Positions 31,226-42,819 of a DNA stretch of 64,000 nt are shown here, one piece after another. Below the pieces are notes generated by a model. That model did no database searches and was not told the origin of the DNA. It was given only the letters and a program-made list of their open reading frames with translations. Position 1 is the stretch's first letter; every line of letters starts with the position of its first letter. The translations under genes and the position numbers were made by a program. The DNA is from Sipunculus nudus (Eukaryota > Annelida > Sipuncula > Golfingiida > Sipunculidae): contig CM049310.1 of the NCBI GenBank assembly GCA_026874595.1, positions 65,610,056 through 65,674,055 of the forward strand. Direction: 5' to 3'.

Positions 31226-33365
31226 TTTTTAGCGAACCTGTGAGCTTATGCGATGGCGCAGCGTCCACCGTCCGCCGTCCAGGGCTGGCTTTCCGCCGTC
31301 CATGGCTGTAAGTCAGAAACTGTCGGAGCTAGCAGCTCCAAATTACATGTAAAAATTTGTCACATGTGAAACTTGGTGCCCTGGAGCTTATTATTGGGTA
31401 TCTGCATTAATTTAGATTTTATAGAGAAAAAGCTTAAAAACCTTTAAAAATCTTCTTCTCTGAAACTGTCCAGCCAAATTGTCCAATATTTCACAAAAAT
31501 GATCCCTGGAACAATCTCTCTCAAGTTTGTTCGAATGGTTCCAGTTCGGAGATTTTTGGCCAAGTTACAGGAGGTTGAACTTAGTCATCTGTCCAAAAAA
31601 GCACACTAAAATTAAAATCTCAAAAACGGCTAGAGCTATAATGACAAAATTTTATACCAATGTTTGTCACATATGTCATATCTGATTTTGAGGTATTGGT
31701 GGCGCCACCTACATTGATGTGTTTTTTACAAGCGAAAACGTAATTTTAAACTCTTCTAGCTTATACACTGATTTATGATGAAACTGTTCAGCTGATTGGT
31801 TTAAACTTTACAAGAATTATTCTATGGTAGGGTTCTGCCAGTTTTATAAGAATAGATTGGGTAAATACAGTTTTAAAAAAGCATTGTAGCTAATGGAAAA
31901 AGGCTTTCTGTATTTGAAAACAGATTTGACTTCATACTGAGTTTCAGCAGCCAAGTAAGAGGTCACTCAGTACAAACAGGTGGGGTCCAGACATCACCAT
32001 GGCAACTGGCTGTGGGGGGGTGTCTAGACAATGTGTCTAGACGTTTTGTTTAGAAGCAGAATTCCAAGATTATTGGAACTGTATCTTTCAACTGTTTGAA
32101 AAAACTTGGTTTGCATTTTAAGCGAATTGGTTTATCATCAGGTCACATGTGAACTGCTGCACCCTCATTTTTGGTTGACCTCTGACCTTTCCTTGCTGCC
32201 CAGCGTCCATTTGTGCGTCTGTTTCCACACATAAACCCACATATCTCGGGAACCGTTTGACCGATCAGGCTAAAAATTTTGCACAAATGTAGCCCTTTGA
32301 TAGTTTTATAACATGCACTAAAAATGGTGGCGCCACCTGCAACCATTTTTGCACAGCGTCCATCTGTTCATCTGCCTTGGGATAAAATCACTCATATCTC
32401 AGCAGTGGTTTGACTAATCCACCTGAAATTTTGCAGGTTTATACATCCTGGACAGCTTTCTCAATTTTATGACAGGTGGCGCCACCTACATTCACGTTTA
32501 CTCTGCAGACATCCAAGCTCATATCTCGGGAACCGTTTGACCAATTGGGCCAAAATTATGTTTGTGTATAGATCTCACATAGCTCTTCATCATAGACAAA
32601 ACTGGTGGCGCCACCTGCAACCGCTTATGCACAGCGTCCATCTGTTCATCTGCCTTGGGATAAAATCACTCATATCTCAGCAGTGGTTTGACTAATCCAC
32701 CTGAAATTTTGCAGGTTTATACATCCTGGACAGCTTTCTCGATTTTATGACAGGTGGCGCCACCTACATTCACGTTTACTCTGCAGACATCCAAGCTCAT
32801 ATCTCGGGAACTGTTTGACCGATTGGGCCAAAATTTTGTTTGTGTATAGATCTCACATAGCTCTTCATCATAGGCAAAACTGGTGGTGCCACCTGCAACC
32901 TCTTATGCACAGCATCAATCTGTTGATCTGCCTTGGGATAAAATCACTCATATCTCAGCAGTGGTTTGACTTATCCACCTGAAATTTTGCAGGTTTATAC
33001 ATCCTGGACTATTTTCTTGATTATATGACAGGTGGCACCACCTACATTCACGTTTAAGCTGCAGACATCCATGCTAATATGCAACACACCACGCTCTATT
33101 CCCCTTGCCACTTAATCCATGCCTCACTTCACCCGTCCCACTCTGATTTCTGCAGATAAACGTAGTGGCTTGTTGACTACCCATATTCTGGTTTTAAAAT
33201 GTCCTAGTCCAAAACTTGCAGTTCAGAAACGTCCATTTTGCTGAAATCATAATGACTAAGGTAGATATGCTGGACTTAGGAGGATCAATATTAAATTTTT
33301 AAAATAAACCTCCATTCATACTCCTAAACTTTGCACAGGTTCGCATTAGGCCTGTAGGCCTTGTT
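31226..33365 (+). mobile_element. Family B HINE element, copy B5 (2.1 kb), inside Ty3/gypsy pol
   Basis: The 5' end is TTTTTAGCGAACCTGTGAGC. The 3' end is GCACAGGTTCGCATT, AGGCCTGTAGGCCT, TGTT. It is nearly identical to B1 over most of its length, but keeps the ~120-bp segment lost in B1 and has lost about 33 bp of the XbaI-palindrome cluster (32,025-32,050). It separates the integrase core from the pol C-terminus, though pol sequence is also missing between them. Confidence 0.9.
32325..33075 (+). repeat. 278-bp satellite in B5
   Basis: TGCAGACATCC recurs at 32,504, 32,782 and 33,060. It has the same two palindrome-headed half-units as B1 and the same number of units. Confidence 0.9.
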
Positions 33366-33722
33366 CCAATTTTAAAGTGCGAAAAGATGGATCCTAGGAA
33401 AAGTGGTATATTTTGATGGTAGTTGCACTTACATCATTGAAGGTCAGAATGGTTGTAAATACCGCCGAAATCGTGTACACACGCGCCCTACAGGTGTTTC
33501 ACTGAGAGTACGTGATATTTCACCTCCCAGAGTTGATTCGAAAACACCTCCCATTGCCAACCAACGACACCTGATGCTGCAAATCAACCAAGGAATAATA
33601 CCGCAGATAAACCTGAAATACTTGTGCAGGAATCTGTTCTGCAAAATCAGACAGATGTTCAAACTAATGTGAGACCACAATGTACTAAAAGGGAACCTTT
33701 GTACCTGAAAGACTGTGTTTGA
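33366..33722 (+). pseudogene. Ty3/gypsy pol C-terminal remnant
   Basis: A frame after the B5 element gives GKVVYFDGSCTYIIEGQNG, CKYRRNRVHTRPTG and, after frame changes, REPLYLKDCV before the stop TGA at 33,720-33,722. This resembles the C-terminal tail of Ty3/gypsy Pol, where a small beta-barrel module ending YRRNR.H.RPT precedes a basic tail. It confirms that one element spans 25.9-33.7 kb. I found no polypurine tract or 3' LTR after it. Confidence 0.75.
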
Positions 33723-34377
33723 TATTTTAAAAGTAAATTTGATATTCCCAGAAAGATTTGCAAGCTCTGTAATATACAGTTAAGCCCTTCTGGACAGAGT
33801 AATCTTCATGTAGCCATTTATATTGCCTTATAATGAACACATGAGTAAGTTTCATATCACGGAAAGTATCTTCGATTCACAAACTTGGTTGATATACATT
33901 TGTAATTGTTACATTCATTGGTATCACCTATACTGTAATGTGTGTTGACTGGACTCTATTAACTGCACACGTCTAATGATCAGAGCAAAGATTTAAACCA
34001 GCTATAATTTCCAAGCAAATTTCCAAGGTTTGTTGTGCCCACAATGAATTTGATTTCATGAATTGTGTTATAATGGAATGCTTTAAAAAAAAAAATTTAT
34101 AGAAAGATTTAAATTCACCCAAAATGAAATTGTTGGTATGGACAATTTGATCACTGCTTGTGTACTTTCAGTTGAGTTTAATTGTGTCTGTTAAGTTTCA
34201 GATCTTTGAAGGCAATATCTAAAACTGAAACCTAAAACTAGGTCATGATGACCTTTATTTGAGTCCGTTCATTTCACTGGAGCAGTCTTACATATAAATT
34301 ATATTTCAAATACATCTTAAAATGCACCCTTTTTATTTTCAAATTGAGCTGAGCGTCGTGGCCCATGGGCCGTTTGT
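33723..34377 (+). mobile_element. 3' fragment of a family A-like element
   Basis: It ends GAGCTGAGCGTCG, TGGCCCATGGGCC, GTTTGTT, an A-type terminus with the palindrome GGCCCATGGGCC in place of GACCCATGGGTC. No A 5' end is found between pol and this terminus. The body is AT-rich and non-coding; its left limit is uncertain. Confidence 0.5.
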
Positions 34378-35126
34378 TTTGCTATCTACATTTACTTAGA
34401 TTTAATAGGGAAAATCTATTGATCCTCTTCTCTGAAACCAACCAGCCAAATTGTTCAATATTTCACAGAAATAATTCCAGAAACAATCTTTCTGAAGTTT
34501 GTTCGTATGGTTTCAGTTCAGTGATTTTTGGCCGAGTTACAGGAAGCTGAACTTGGTCATTTGGCCAAAAAAGCATACTAAAATTACAATATCAGAAACA
34601 ACTTGAGCTATCATCACCAAATTTTCTGGAAATATAAGTCACATGAGTCATATTTGAAATTGAGGTATTGGTGGTGCATCAACCTTTTTTGTACAGGGGT
34701 CATCAGTCATAAGTATATTAACTCAAACTTTCTCAGGAATATCATAAGCTAGCATCCCCAAATTTTATGCAAAAGTCAGTGACATGTCAAATGTTGTGGA
34801 ATTTAGCTTTTTGTGGCACCACCTGCATTAACTTCTATTTTATGTGGAAAAGCTAAAAAACCTTTGAAAGTCTTTTTCTCTGAAATCATTCAACCAAATT
34901 GTTAAATATTTCGCAGAAATAATCCCAGAGATGAGCTCTTTTTTGTTGTTCAAATGGTTTGGGTTCAATAAATTCTGGCCAAGTTACTGAAATTTGAACC
35001 TAGTCATTTGGCCAAGTAAGTATACTAACATAACAATTTCAGAAACAACAGGAGTTTTGAGCAAATGATGGTCTCATGATGCATATTTGAAATTGAGGTT
35101 GTTGTGGCACCAGCTACATGACCTGT
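34378..35126 (+). mobile_element. Family B fragment, split by A5
   Basis: It has B-family modules without the 5' terminus, starting TTTGCTATCTACATTTACTT, which matches B3 near 20,650. After the A5 insertion the same B sequence continues at 37,727-37,808 (AATGATGAAACT-type block). Confidence 0.7.
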
Positions 35127-37726
35127 TTTTAGCTAAGCTGACTATAAGTCATCTGAGCTATAGTCGTGGTCCATTGTCCGTCGACCGTTCATCCGTCCGT
35201 CTGTAGATGTGGCACGTTTTGAAACCGTAAGACCTAGGAATCCAAAATTCAGCATAATGTTAGATGTCCCCAAGACCTCCTACCAAGCCAAAACCTGGTT
35301 CTTTGCAACTTCGTTCCTTTGAGAAATTAAGGAAAAACCTCAATTTTTTATTTAAAACCTATTTTCACACTTCAGGACTGCCTAATGTCAAAACCACTCA
35401 TCTGTTTTTCCTCATATTTACCATAAATATTCCTCTATATAGTTCCTATGTACATGCCAGAAATTATGTCTGTTTTATATAATTTAAAAAAGTTATGGGC
35501 CCAAACATAATGCATTTTGTAAAAAATCAGGAAAGATATTTGATCACTTAACACAAACAATTTTAAAGCTATAGACCTTTTTTCCAGTAATATAACTTTA
35601 ATTAATCAAAATTAAATTGTATACCCAAAATTAGATGAAAATCTTTTAATTTTTTTAAAATATTAATAAAAATAAAAAATTGGTACCTTAAATTTTGCCC
35701 AAATTTGACCATGGCAAGTTTTTTTCCTGTAAGTACTGTGGATTTAATTTTCACAGCATGTTTTTGTTAGCATTTCAACTGTTAAACCCAAAAATTTGAA
35801 ACCAGTTGATCAAAAACTGTAGATTTTAATCAAGTTTTCAAGCACCCTGTAACATATTGTTTACATCAAGCCTAAGTGTTATGCAGTTTGCAAGAGCTCA
35901 GCTCCCCAGCTTCAGCTCTAAGTTCCTTAAATTCGGCATACAGTAAGATGTCTCCAAAATCCCCTACCATGCCAAGAATTTGGTCACTAGGACTTAATAC
36001 CTTCGAGATATTAATGAAAAACTTCATTTTTCCATTAAAAACCCATTGTTACACTTCAAGACTGCCTAATATCAAAACCACTGATCTGACTTTAATCATA
36101 AATAATATACATATTTTTAATTCTCTATGCACATGCCAGAATGATGTCAGTATTGCGTAATTGTTTTAAGTTATGGGCCCAAACATAATGCACTTTGTAA
36201 AAAATCAAGAAATATATTTACTCCCTTAACAAGGGCATCGCTGAAGCTAGAGATTTTTTTGTCAGGGATGTAACATTATTTAATCAATTGAATACCCAAA
36301 ATTAGTTCTGAATTTTTCAAATTTTATAAGTTATTAGTATAAATATAAAATTAGTACCTTAAATTTTGCCCAACTGTGACCATGGCACGTTTGTTTCCTG
36401 TGAGCACTGTTGATATAATTTTCATATCATGCACACATAAGGATTTCAGCTTTTTAATTTAGGAAGCTGAAAGAAATTGGCCAAAAATTGTAGCTTTTAT
36501 TAATGTTTTTTATGAGACCCTGTCAGACTTTGGCTCTCTCCAGCCCCTCTTGAGTCACCTGTATGTTGACCTTGTTGACCTTTCATCAAATTATGCACGC
36601 TTGAGGTGAGAATCCAGGCCAGCCACAGTTGATCCAGATGTCCAACCCAACTCATGTAATAGTTTTAACCAACAACATAACAATAAACAATAAATTAATA
36701 AATTTTTATTGGTGTTTAATAACAAATTAAAGAAAAATAGAAAAGGAATTTGTTAGTTTATAATAACAGGAAATTAACTTGCAGTTACTGATGATATAAG
36801 AATCTTGTATCGATGGGTAGAATGTCACATATTCCAAATAACACCATGCAGTCCTATGGCATTTTTCAGTTCAATTTTTATGATAAAGAAGTAAATCATA
36901 TTATTCATTACTAATCATTAGGGATTATATGAAGGAAATTAATGATAGACAAAGATGCAGTTGATAATATTAGTCTAGATTCCTATTGTGTCTAGTGTGT
37001 ACATTGATGTGAAATTAGTCCAAAATGAATTTTTTACAGTTATTTTTTAAATATAAATAAAAGCCATAAAACCAGGTACTTATGATCATTATTTAAATGT
37101 GTGAATTTTGTATATTCTGGATTCTCAACATCATTATTTGGTGAAAACTGAATAAATACCAGACATGGTGCGAATACTTTGTAATTGTATTTAAATACGA
37201 ATATGATTATGTACTCCATTATAAAATTTCTTGCATAAAGAATGGGAATTCAGGTAAAAATTAAAGTATATGAATACTCGTGCAAATACTTTCAAAATGT
37301 ATTCATGAATGCATTCATGAATATATTCTTTAATATTATTTTAATAATCATATCAGTTATATTTCATTTTAAAAAATCATATGATTCTCTTATTATTTTT
37401 AATAAAAATTATATTTGGGACAATATTTGTAATTTTTTTAATAAATAGTTACTCTTATATTATATGTTCTGCTTTTAAGTTATATGGCCAAGTCAAAATC
37501 TGTGTGACAATAGTACTCCATTTGTTAATAAAATAAATGAAATCATTCCTCTTCCCTGTCTCCAAAGGTACTATCAAAATCATACATATATATATAAGCT
37601 AAACAACAACAACTCATAATACAGCTTATATTTATTACCACACAAAACCAGCATGTGCCTCATTTCTAAATAATATTTTTTTATCATATATAACAGCTGA
37701 GCGTCGTGACCCATAGGTCCCTTGTT
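35127..37726 (+). mobile_element. Family A HINE element, copy A5 (2.6 kb)
   Basis: The 5' end is TTTTAGCTAAGCTGAC with the GTCC tract. The 3' end is AACAGCTGAGCGTCG, TGACCCATAGGTC, CCTTGTT. It matches A1 closely along its whole length. It is inserted in a B fragment at CCTGTTTTT. Confidence 0.85.
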
Positions 37727-37808
37727 TTACAGCAAAACCCTAGTGATTTTAGCCTCTTTCAGCTTAAATTTGTTTTATGATGAAACTCACAAGCTGATCG
37801 AATGGTTT
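37727..37808 (+). mobile_element. Family B fragment, right of A5
   Basis: Short continuation of the B fragment interrupted by A5, ending at the 5' T/A stretch of A6. Confidence 0.6.
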
Positions 37809-40656
37809 AATTAGCTCAGCTGACTATAAGTCATCTGAGCTATAGTCGTGGTCCATTGTCCGTCGTCCGTGCGTCTGTCCGTCCGTCCGTCCGTCCGTCC
37901 GTCCGTCCGTAGATGTGGCACGTTTTGAAACCGTAAGACCAAGGAATCCAAAATTCGGCATAATGTTAGATGTCCCAAAGATCTCCTACCAAGCCGAAAA
38001 CTGGGTCTTTGCGACTTCGTTCATTTGAGAAATTAAGTAAAAACCTCAATTTTTTATTAAAAACCTATTTTCACACTTCAGGACCACCTAATATCAAAAC
38101 CACTCATCTGTTTTTCCTCATATTTACCATAATTATTCCTCTATACAGTTCCTGTGTACATGCCAGAAATTATGTCTGTATTGTATAAATTTATAAAAGT
38201 TATGGGCCCAAACATAATGCATTTTGTAAGAAATCAGGAAAGATATTTGAACACTTAAAACAAAACATGTTAAAGCTATGGACTTTTTTTCCAGTAATAT
38301 AACTTTAATTAATCAAAATTAAATTGTATACCCAAAATTAGATCAAAATCTTTTAAATTTTTAAAAATATTAACAAAAATAAAAAATTGGTACCTTAAAT
38401 TTTGCCCAATTTTGACCATGGCACGTTTCTTTCCTGTAAGTACTGTTGACTTAATCTTCACAGCATGTACAAATAAGGATTTAATCTGTTAAAATCTTAA
38501 ATTTGAAAATAAAAACTGCAAAATTAGGCTAGTTAGTGAACTTCTTTGGAGGCTCTTGTTGTATTCCCTTACATTGTCAAGCAGTCCACTGTGGTCACTG
38601 TTGGTCATTCAGTGCAGCTCTGTATGCTCCCAAGGTTGTTGGCATAATGTTAGATGTCCCCAAGATCTCCTACCAAGCTGAAAACTGGGTCTTTGCGACC
38701 TTTGAGAAATTAAGTAAAAACCTCAATTTTTTTATTAAAAACCTATTTTCACATTTCAGGACAGCCTAACTACGAAACCACTCACCTGTTTTTCCTGATA
38801 TTTACCATAAATATTCCTCTTTATAGTTCCTATGTACATGCCAGAAATTAAGTCTGTATTATATGATTTAAAAAAAGTTATGGGCCCAAACATAATGCAT
38901 TTTGTAAAAAATCAGGAAAGATATTTGATCACTTAACACAAAACATTTTAAAGCTATGGACTTTTTCCCAGTAATATATCTTTTATTAATCATAATTAAA
39001 TTGTATACCCAAAATTAGATCAAAATCTGTGAAATTTTTAAAAATATTAGCAAAAATAAAAAATTGGTACCTTAAATTTTGCCTAAATTTGACCATGGCA
39101 CATTTTTTCTTATAAGTACATTTGATTTAATTTTCACAGCCAGTTTACATATGGATTTAATCTGATGAATTTTGAATTTGAAAGTATAAGCTTAAAAAAT
39201 AGTCTAGCTATTGAAGTTTTTTTAGTATTTGTATTTCCTAGCATCATGACCCTACATTTGTTTACCTGGTAATCCAAAAATTGGCATAATGTTAGATGTA
39301 ATTTTAAATATTCATATTCTTCCATACATTTCCTATGTACATACCAAAATTTAGGTCAGTATTGCATAATTTGTTGAAGTTATAGGCCCAAACATAATGC
39401 ACTTTGTAAAAAATCAGGATATATATTTACTCACTTAACATAAGAATGGCTGAGATTTTTTATCAGGAATATAACATCATTTGATCAAGATTCAATTGTA
39501 TATGGAAAAATAGATCTGAAATTTGCAATTTTTTTAAGTTATTAGCATAAATATAAAATCAGTACTTTAAATTTTGCCCAACTTTGGCCACAGCACAATT
39601 TTTTCCTGTAAGTACTGTGGATGTTATTTTCACAGCATGTACACATAAGGATTATATCTGTTAAAATCTTAAATATGAAAAATAAAAGCTGCAAAATTAG
39701 GCTAGTTATTGAATTTATTTGGAGGCTCTTGTTGTATTCCCTTACATGGTCAAGCAGTCCACTGAGGTCACTGTAGGTCATTCAGTGCAGCTCTCTATGC
39801 TCCCCAGGCTGTTATGTAATCCCATCAAGCCCTCTCTCTTGTTGAGCTTGATCAGGCTGCCAGCATAAATGCCACAGGGAGCCTTTCTCTCCCCCCCCCC
39901 CCCCTCCCCCCACCCCATTCTGTTGACAGACCTGTACTCTAAACAAGATGAATCTTATAATTTCACATTTTTTCAGCGATGAACAGTAACAACAGAGACC
40001 CCTCACTGAACCCACCGCTTCGATACACAGGACTAATATACAAGACAAAGCTGACAATTTTAATGTTAAAAAATTCTTTTTGTTGAGACTTGGACAATTT
40101 TGATTTTTTTTAAAGAAAAAAATGTTAAGGGATTTAATCCTAATATTCATATATGGTAAAATATTAGGACCTAATGAAAGTGCTAACTGACAAGATTTAA
40201 GAAGATATAAATACTTTGTAGCATTTCATTCATATCTCTTAAAAGTTGGTCGGGCCTAGTTATCTAGTTTTTAAAATTAGAAATATTGGTCAAACTTTGT
40301 GGGATTAATTTTTAACTCGTATGGCCATATATTTAACTTTTGAAATATTAATTACCTTCACACATTATTTGTATATGAAATGGAACTTTTATATGACACT
40401 TACCGTAAGCCCATTTTTTTCCCTTGGTGCATCACTAAATGGTTTCAGGCCAAAGGTTTCATTTATTACACAGTCCATATGCTTTAGCTCATGTCCATTA
40501 TTCTATAATTTACAGAGTTTCATTTAAGCTGGGCCATTTTCTCTTAGCTTTTCAAATGGTAATATACATGGAAAAACCATAAGAAACAAAAATATTTTAC
40601 AGTTACTAATATTTTCCAAAATTCAGCTGAGCAACGTGACCCATAGGTCCCTTGTT
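37809..40656 (+). mobile_element. Family A HINE element, copy A6 (2.8 kb)
   Basis: The 5' end is TTAGCTCAGCTGACTATA with the longest clean GTCC tract in the window (about 37,858-37,910). The 3' end is TTCAGCTGAGCAACG, TGACCCATAGGTC, CCTTGTT. An internal partial duplication repeats the ATGTTAGATGTCCCCAAGAT segment at about 38,645. The 3' third contains a poly-C tract (39,893-39,920) and differs from A1, A3 and A5. Confidence 0.8.
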
Positions 40657-40829
40657 TTGGAGGCTCCTGGTGTATTTCCTTAGATTGTCAAGCAGCCCAC
40701 TTAGGGGTCACTGTAGGGCATTCAGTATAGCTCTCTGTGCCCAGGGTGTTGTTATGTAATCCCATCACTCTTGCAAGCCCTCTCTCTTTGTTGAGCTAAT
40801 TCAGGCTGTCTGCAGTTAATACCACAGGG

Positions 40830-40863
<34 letters not shown>

Positions 40864-40932
40864 CCCCCCCCCCCCAACCACACCCAATTCTGTTGATAGG
40901 CCTGTACTATAAACAAGATGAATAATTTCCCA
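40657..40932 (+). mobile_element. Fragment of an A element of the A6 3' type, left of A7
   Basis: It resembles A6 at 39,720-39,960 (GGAGGCTC.TGGTGTATT.CCTTA, GGGAG.CTCTCTCT, poly-C, CTGTTGATAGGCCTGTACT). It contains a (CT)n(C)n run at about 40,832-40,876. Its continuation lies beyond A7 at 45,691. Confidence 0.7.
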
Positions 40933-41169
40933 TTTTTAGCTCAGCTGACTATAAGTCATCTGAGCTATAGTCGTGGTCCATTGTCCGTTGTCCGTCCGTC
41001 TGTCTGTCCGTCCGTCAGGATGTCCGTCTGTCAGGATGTCCGTCCGTAAGACTGGCACGTTTCGACACCATTGGACCTACTAATCTGAAATTCGGCATAC
41101 AGTTAGATGTCCCCAAAATCTCCTACCATGCCAAAAATTGGGTTCAATAGGACTTCGTTCCTTTGAGAT

Positions 41170-42790
41170 ATTAAGGAAAAACTTCAATCTCTTATTAGAA
41201 ATCTATTTTCACACTTTAGGACTGCCTTATATCAAAACCACTCATCTGTTTTTCTTCATATTTACCATAAATATTCCTCTATATAGTGTCTATGTACATG
41301 CCAGAAAATAAGTCAGTATTATTTAATTTAAAAAAGTTATGGGCCCAAACATAATGGACTTTGTAAAAAAAATCAGGAAAGATATTTGATCACTTAAGAC
41401 CAAAAGCGTTAAAGGTAGGGATTTTTTTTCAGTACTACAAGTTTATTTAATCAAAATTTAATTGTATACCAAAAATTAGATCAAAATCTGTTAAATTTTT
41501 TTAAATATGGGCAAGAAATATAAAATTGGTACCTTAAATTTTGTCCAAATTTGACTATGGCACGTTTTTTTCTTGTAAGAACATTTCATTTACTTTTCAC
41601 AGTCAATATATATATAGATTTAATCTGGTAAATTCTGTAATTTGAAAGTAAAAGCTTACACAATTATTCTAGTTATTGAAGTTTTTCTAAGTCTCTATCA
41701 GTGACAGTTATGTATATGTATATATGAGTATATATGTATGTATTGGAGACTCATCTGTTTTTTTTTCATATTTACCATATATATTTCTCTATATAATTCC
41801 TGTGTATATGCCAGAAATGTATACTGTATTATATATTTTAAAAAAGTTATGGGCCCAAACATAATGGATTTTGAAAAAAAAATCAGGGAGGATATTTGGT
41901 CACTTAAGACCAAAAATGTTTAACCTAGAGACTTTTTTCCCTACAGCCTTGCCTGGGTGAACTTATTAGTCACAACACTTCTATTAAGGAAAAACCTCAA
42001 TTTTTTATTAGAAATCTATTTTCACACTTTAGGACTGCCTTATATCAAAACCACTCATCTGTTTTTCTTCATATTTACCATAAATATTCCTCTATATAGT
42101 GTCTATGTACATGCCAGAAAATAAGTCAGTATTATTTAATTTAAAAAAGTCAGGGCCCAAACATAATGGACTTTGTAAAAAAATCAGGAAAGATATTTGG
42201 TCACTTAAGACCAAAAGCATTAAAGGTAGGAATTTTTTTTCAGTGCTACAAGTTTAATTAATCAAAATTTGATTGTATACCAAAAATTAGATCAAAATCT
42301 GTTAAATTTTTTTAAATATAGGCAAAAATATAAAATTGGTACCATAAATTTTGCCCAAGTTTGACCATGGCACTTTTTTTCTTGTAAGAACATTTAATTT
42401 ACTTTTCACAGTCAATATATATATAGATTTAATCTGTTAAATTCTGTAATTTGAAAGTAAAAGCTTGCAAATTATTCTAGTTATTGAAGTTTTTCTAAGG
42501 CTCTATCAGTGACAGTTATGTATATGTATATATGAGTATATATGTATGTATTGGAGACTCATCTGGTTTTTTTCATATTTACCATATATATTTCTCTATA
42601 TAATTCCTATGTATATGCCAGAAATTTATTCTGTATTATATATTTTAAAAAAATTATGGGCCCAAACATAATGGATTTTGAAAAAAAATCAGGGAGGATA
42701 TTTGGTCACTTAAGACCAAAAATGTTTAACCCAGAGACTTTTTTTTCCCTACAGCCTTGCCTGGGTGAACTTATTAGTCACAACACTTCT
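41170..42790 (+). repeat. ~0.8-kb tandem duplication inside A7
   Basis: The segment from ATTAAGGAAAAAC to CACAACACTTCT occurs at 41,170-41,992 and 41,993-42,790, including the distinctive TATGTATATGTATATATGAG stretch, with small indels between copies. Confidence 0.85.
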
Positions 42791-42819
42791 GTCACAAATA
42801 TAGGATCACGTGGCAAGCC

